NCBI GenBank assembly: GCA_003509235.1
Contig: DONH01000485.1
Location: forward strand, 1-9,602
Direction: 5' to 3'
Length of the DNA: 9,602 nucleotides
From: Planctomycetaceae bacterium
GTDB lineage: Bacteria > Planctomycetota > Planctomycetia > Pirellulales > UBA1268
Shown here: one piece after another, positions 8,920-9,602 of the stretch
Position numbering within the stretch: position 1 is the first letter of the stretch
Layout of the letters: the number at the start of each line of letters is the position of its first letter
The notes under the pieces: generated by a model
What the model saw: only the letters and a program-made list of their open reading frames with translations
Database searches by the model: none
What the model was told of the DNA's origin: nothing
Position numbers and translations under genes: made by a program

Positions 8920-9602
8920 GTGGATCCGCTTCTAGTGGCTGCTTTTTATAAGTTCGTACAACTCAATGACCTTGCCTCACTGCAAGACCAGATAGCATCC
9001 TGCTGCCTAAAGAACAATGTTTTTGGCATCGTGTTACTAGCACACGAAGGCATCAATTCGACGATTGCCGGGCCGCGTGAGGGCGTAGTGAACGTTCTTG
9101 AACGCATACGCCAAGACTCCCGCTTCGCCGATCTCGAGTGGAAAGAGTCATTTGCTAACAAACAGCCTTTCCGGAAGTTGCGAGTGCGGCTGAAAAAAGA
9201 AATTGTGACCCTTGGGGTCCCAGGAGTTGACCCGACTGAACTTGTTGGTACCTATGTAAAGCCGGCAGACTGGAATGCACTTATTAGTGAGCCAGACGTG
9301 TTCGTGATCGATACGCGCAACAATTATGAAACAGAGATCGGTACCTTTAAGGGTGCAGTGGATCCTGGTCTGGATTCCTTTAGTCAATTACCGTCGTGGC
9401 TCGAGAAAAAGATTGATGCTGGTGAGCAGCCACGGGTCGCCATGTTCTGCACTGGTGGCATCAGGTGTGAAAAATCAACAGCATTTCTGAAGCAGGCAGG
9501 AGTGAAGGAGGTCTATCACCTTCAGGGAGGTATTCTGAAATACCTTGAAGAAGTGCCTGAAGATGAAAGTCTTTGGGAAGGTGAGTGCTTTGTTTTTGAT
9601 CA
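8920..9602 (+). CDS. trhO: tRNA uridine(34) 5-hydroxylase TrhO, 3' truncated
   Basis: The first 227 residues of a rhodanese-domain protein of the TrhO (YceA) family, which makes 5-hydroxyuridine at position 34 of some tRNAs with oxygen. Seen: the N-terminal acylphosphatase-like domain with FYKFVQL and the signature [15 protein letters not shown] (38-52). Next is the linker where [13 protein letters not shown] (87-99) matches the family, and then a rhodanese domain with [15 protein letters not shown] (129-143). The active-site loop [12 protein letters not shown] follows, with the catalytic cysteine at 177 and the conserved second cysteine at 183, then LQGGILKY. The gene leaves the window at the FVFD element, so the C-terminal cysteine-rich tail cannot be checked. 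The GTG at 8920 is chosen because GAAGGA lies 7 nt upstream. An in-frame ATG at 8878 has no ribosome site, and a GTG at 8935 would cut into the conserved start. Confidence 0.93.
   Translation, partial: MDPLLVAAFYKFVQLNDLASLQDQIASCCLKNNVFGIVLLAHEGINSTIAGPREGVVNVLERIRQDSRFADLEWKESFANKQPFRKLRVRLKKEIVTLGVPGVDPTELVGTYVKPADWNALISEPDVFVIDTRNNYETEIGTFKGAVDPGLDSFSQLPSWLEKKIDAGEQPRVAMFCTGGIRCEKSTAFLKQAGVKEVYHLQGGILKYLEEVPEDESLWEGECFVFD

Overview
The window looks like a stretch of a planctomycete chromosome (Pirellula/Rhodopirellula-like or a related marine or uncultured lineage). This is an inference from gene content. The SGNH hydrolase is of the secreted 'PAF-acetylhydrolase-like' kind common in that phylum. 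A one-TM protein ends in a TPEQRAKF...RRREELGLP-type tail that I associate with planctomycete hypotheticals. Shine-Dalgarno sequences are patchy, GTG starts occur, and genes are loosely packed on both strands. No rRNA, tRNA, CRISPR array, insertion sequence or phage gene was seen.

Left part (1-3405) is a phosphate-acquisition block. A minus-strand PstS-like phosphate-binding protein (135-1151) is followed by a plausible intrinsic terminator at the window edge, so it appears to be transcribed without pstCAB. Upstream of it on the same strand is a small conserved-looking hypothetical (1301-1603). Divergent from that is a Na+/phosphate cotransporter of the PNaS/NptA type with a C-terminal PhoU-like helical domain (1669-3405). 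The divergent gap holds a perfect 6+6 inverted repeat, and the pstS leader holds a perfect 8+8 inverted repeat; both are candidate control sites.

Middle part (3454-6636): a full-length, catalytically intact bifunctional catalase-peroxidase KatG on the minus strand converges on the cotransporter. A divergent plus-strand gene encodes a single-TM, helix-rich protein of unknown function.

Right part (6677-8572) is a minus-strand series: a secreted SGNH/GDSL hydrolase, then an FkbM-type SAM methyltransferase whose frame is broken exactly at an A8 run forming an in-frame A_AAA_AAA slippery heptamer, then a possible 46-residue membrane peptide, then a 53-residue lipoprotein with a clear lipobox and a strong GGAGG ribosome site. 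At the right edge (8920-9602, plus strand) a rhodanese-fold tRNA uridine(34) hydroxylase TrhO begins and runs off the window.

I do not see a convincing new multi-gene system. The most checkable points are the methyltransferase frameshift, the orphan pstS beside a PNaS transporter with candidate operators, and the tiny lipoprotein and membrane peptide genes.
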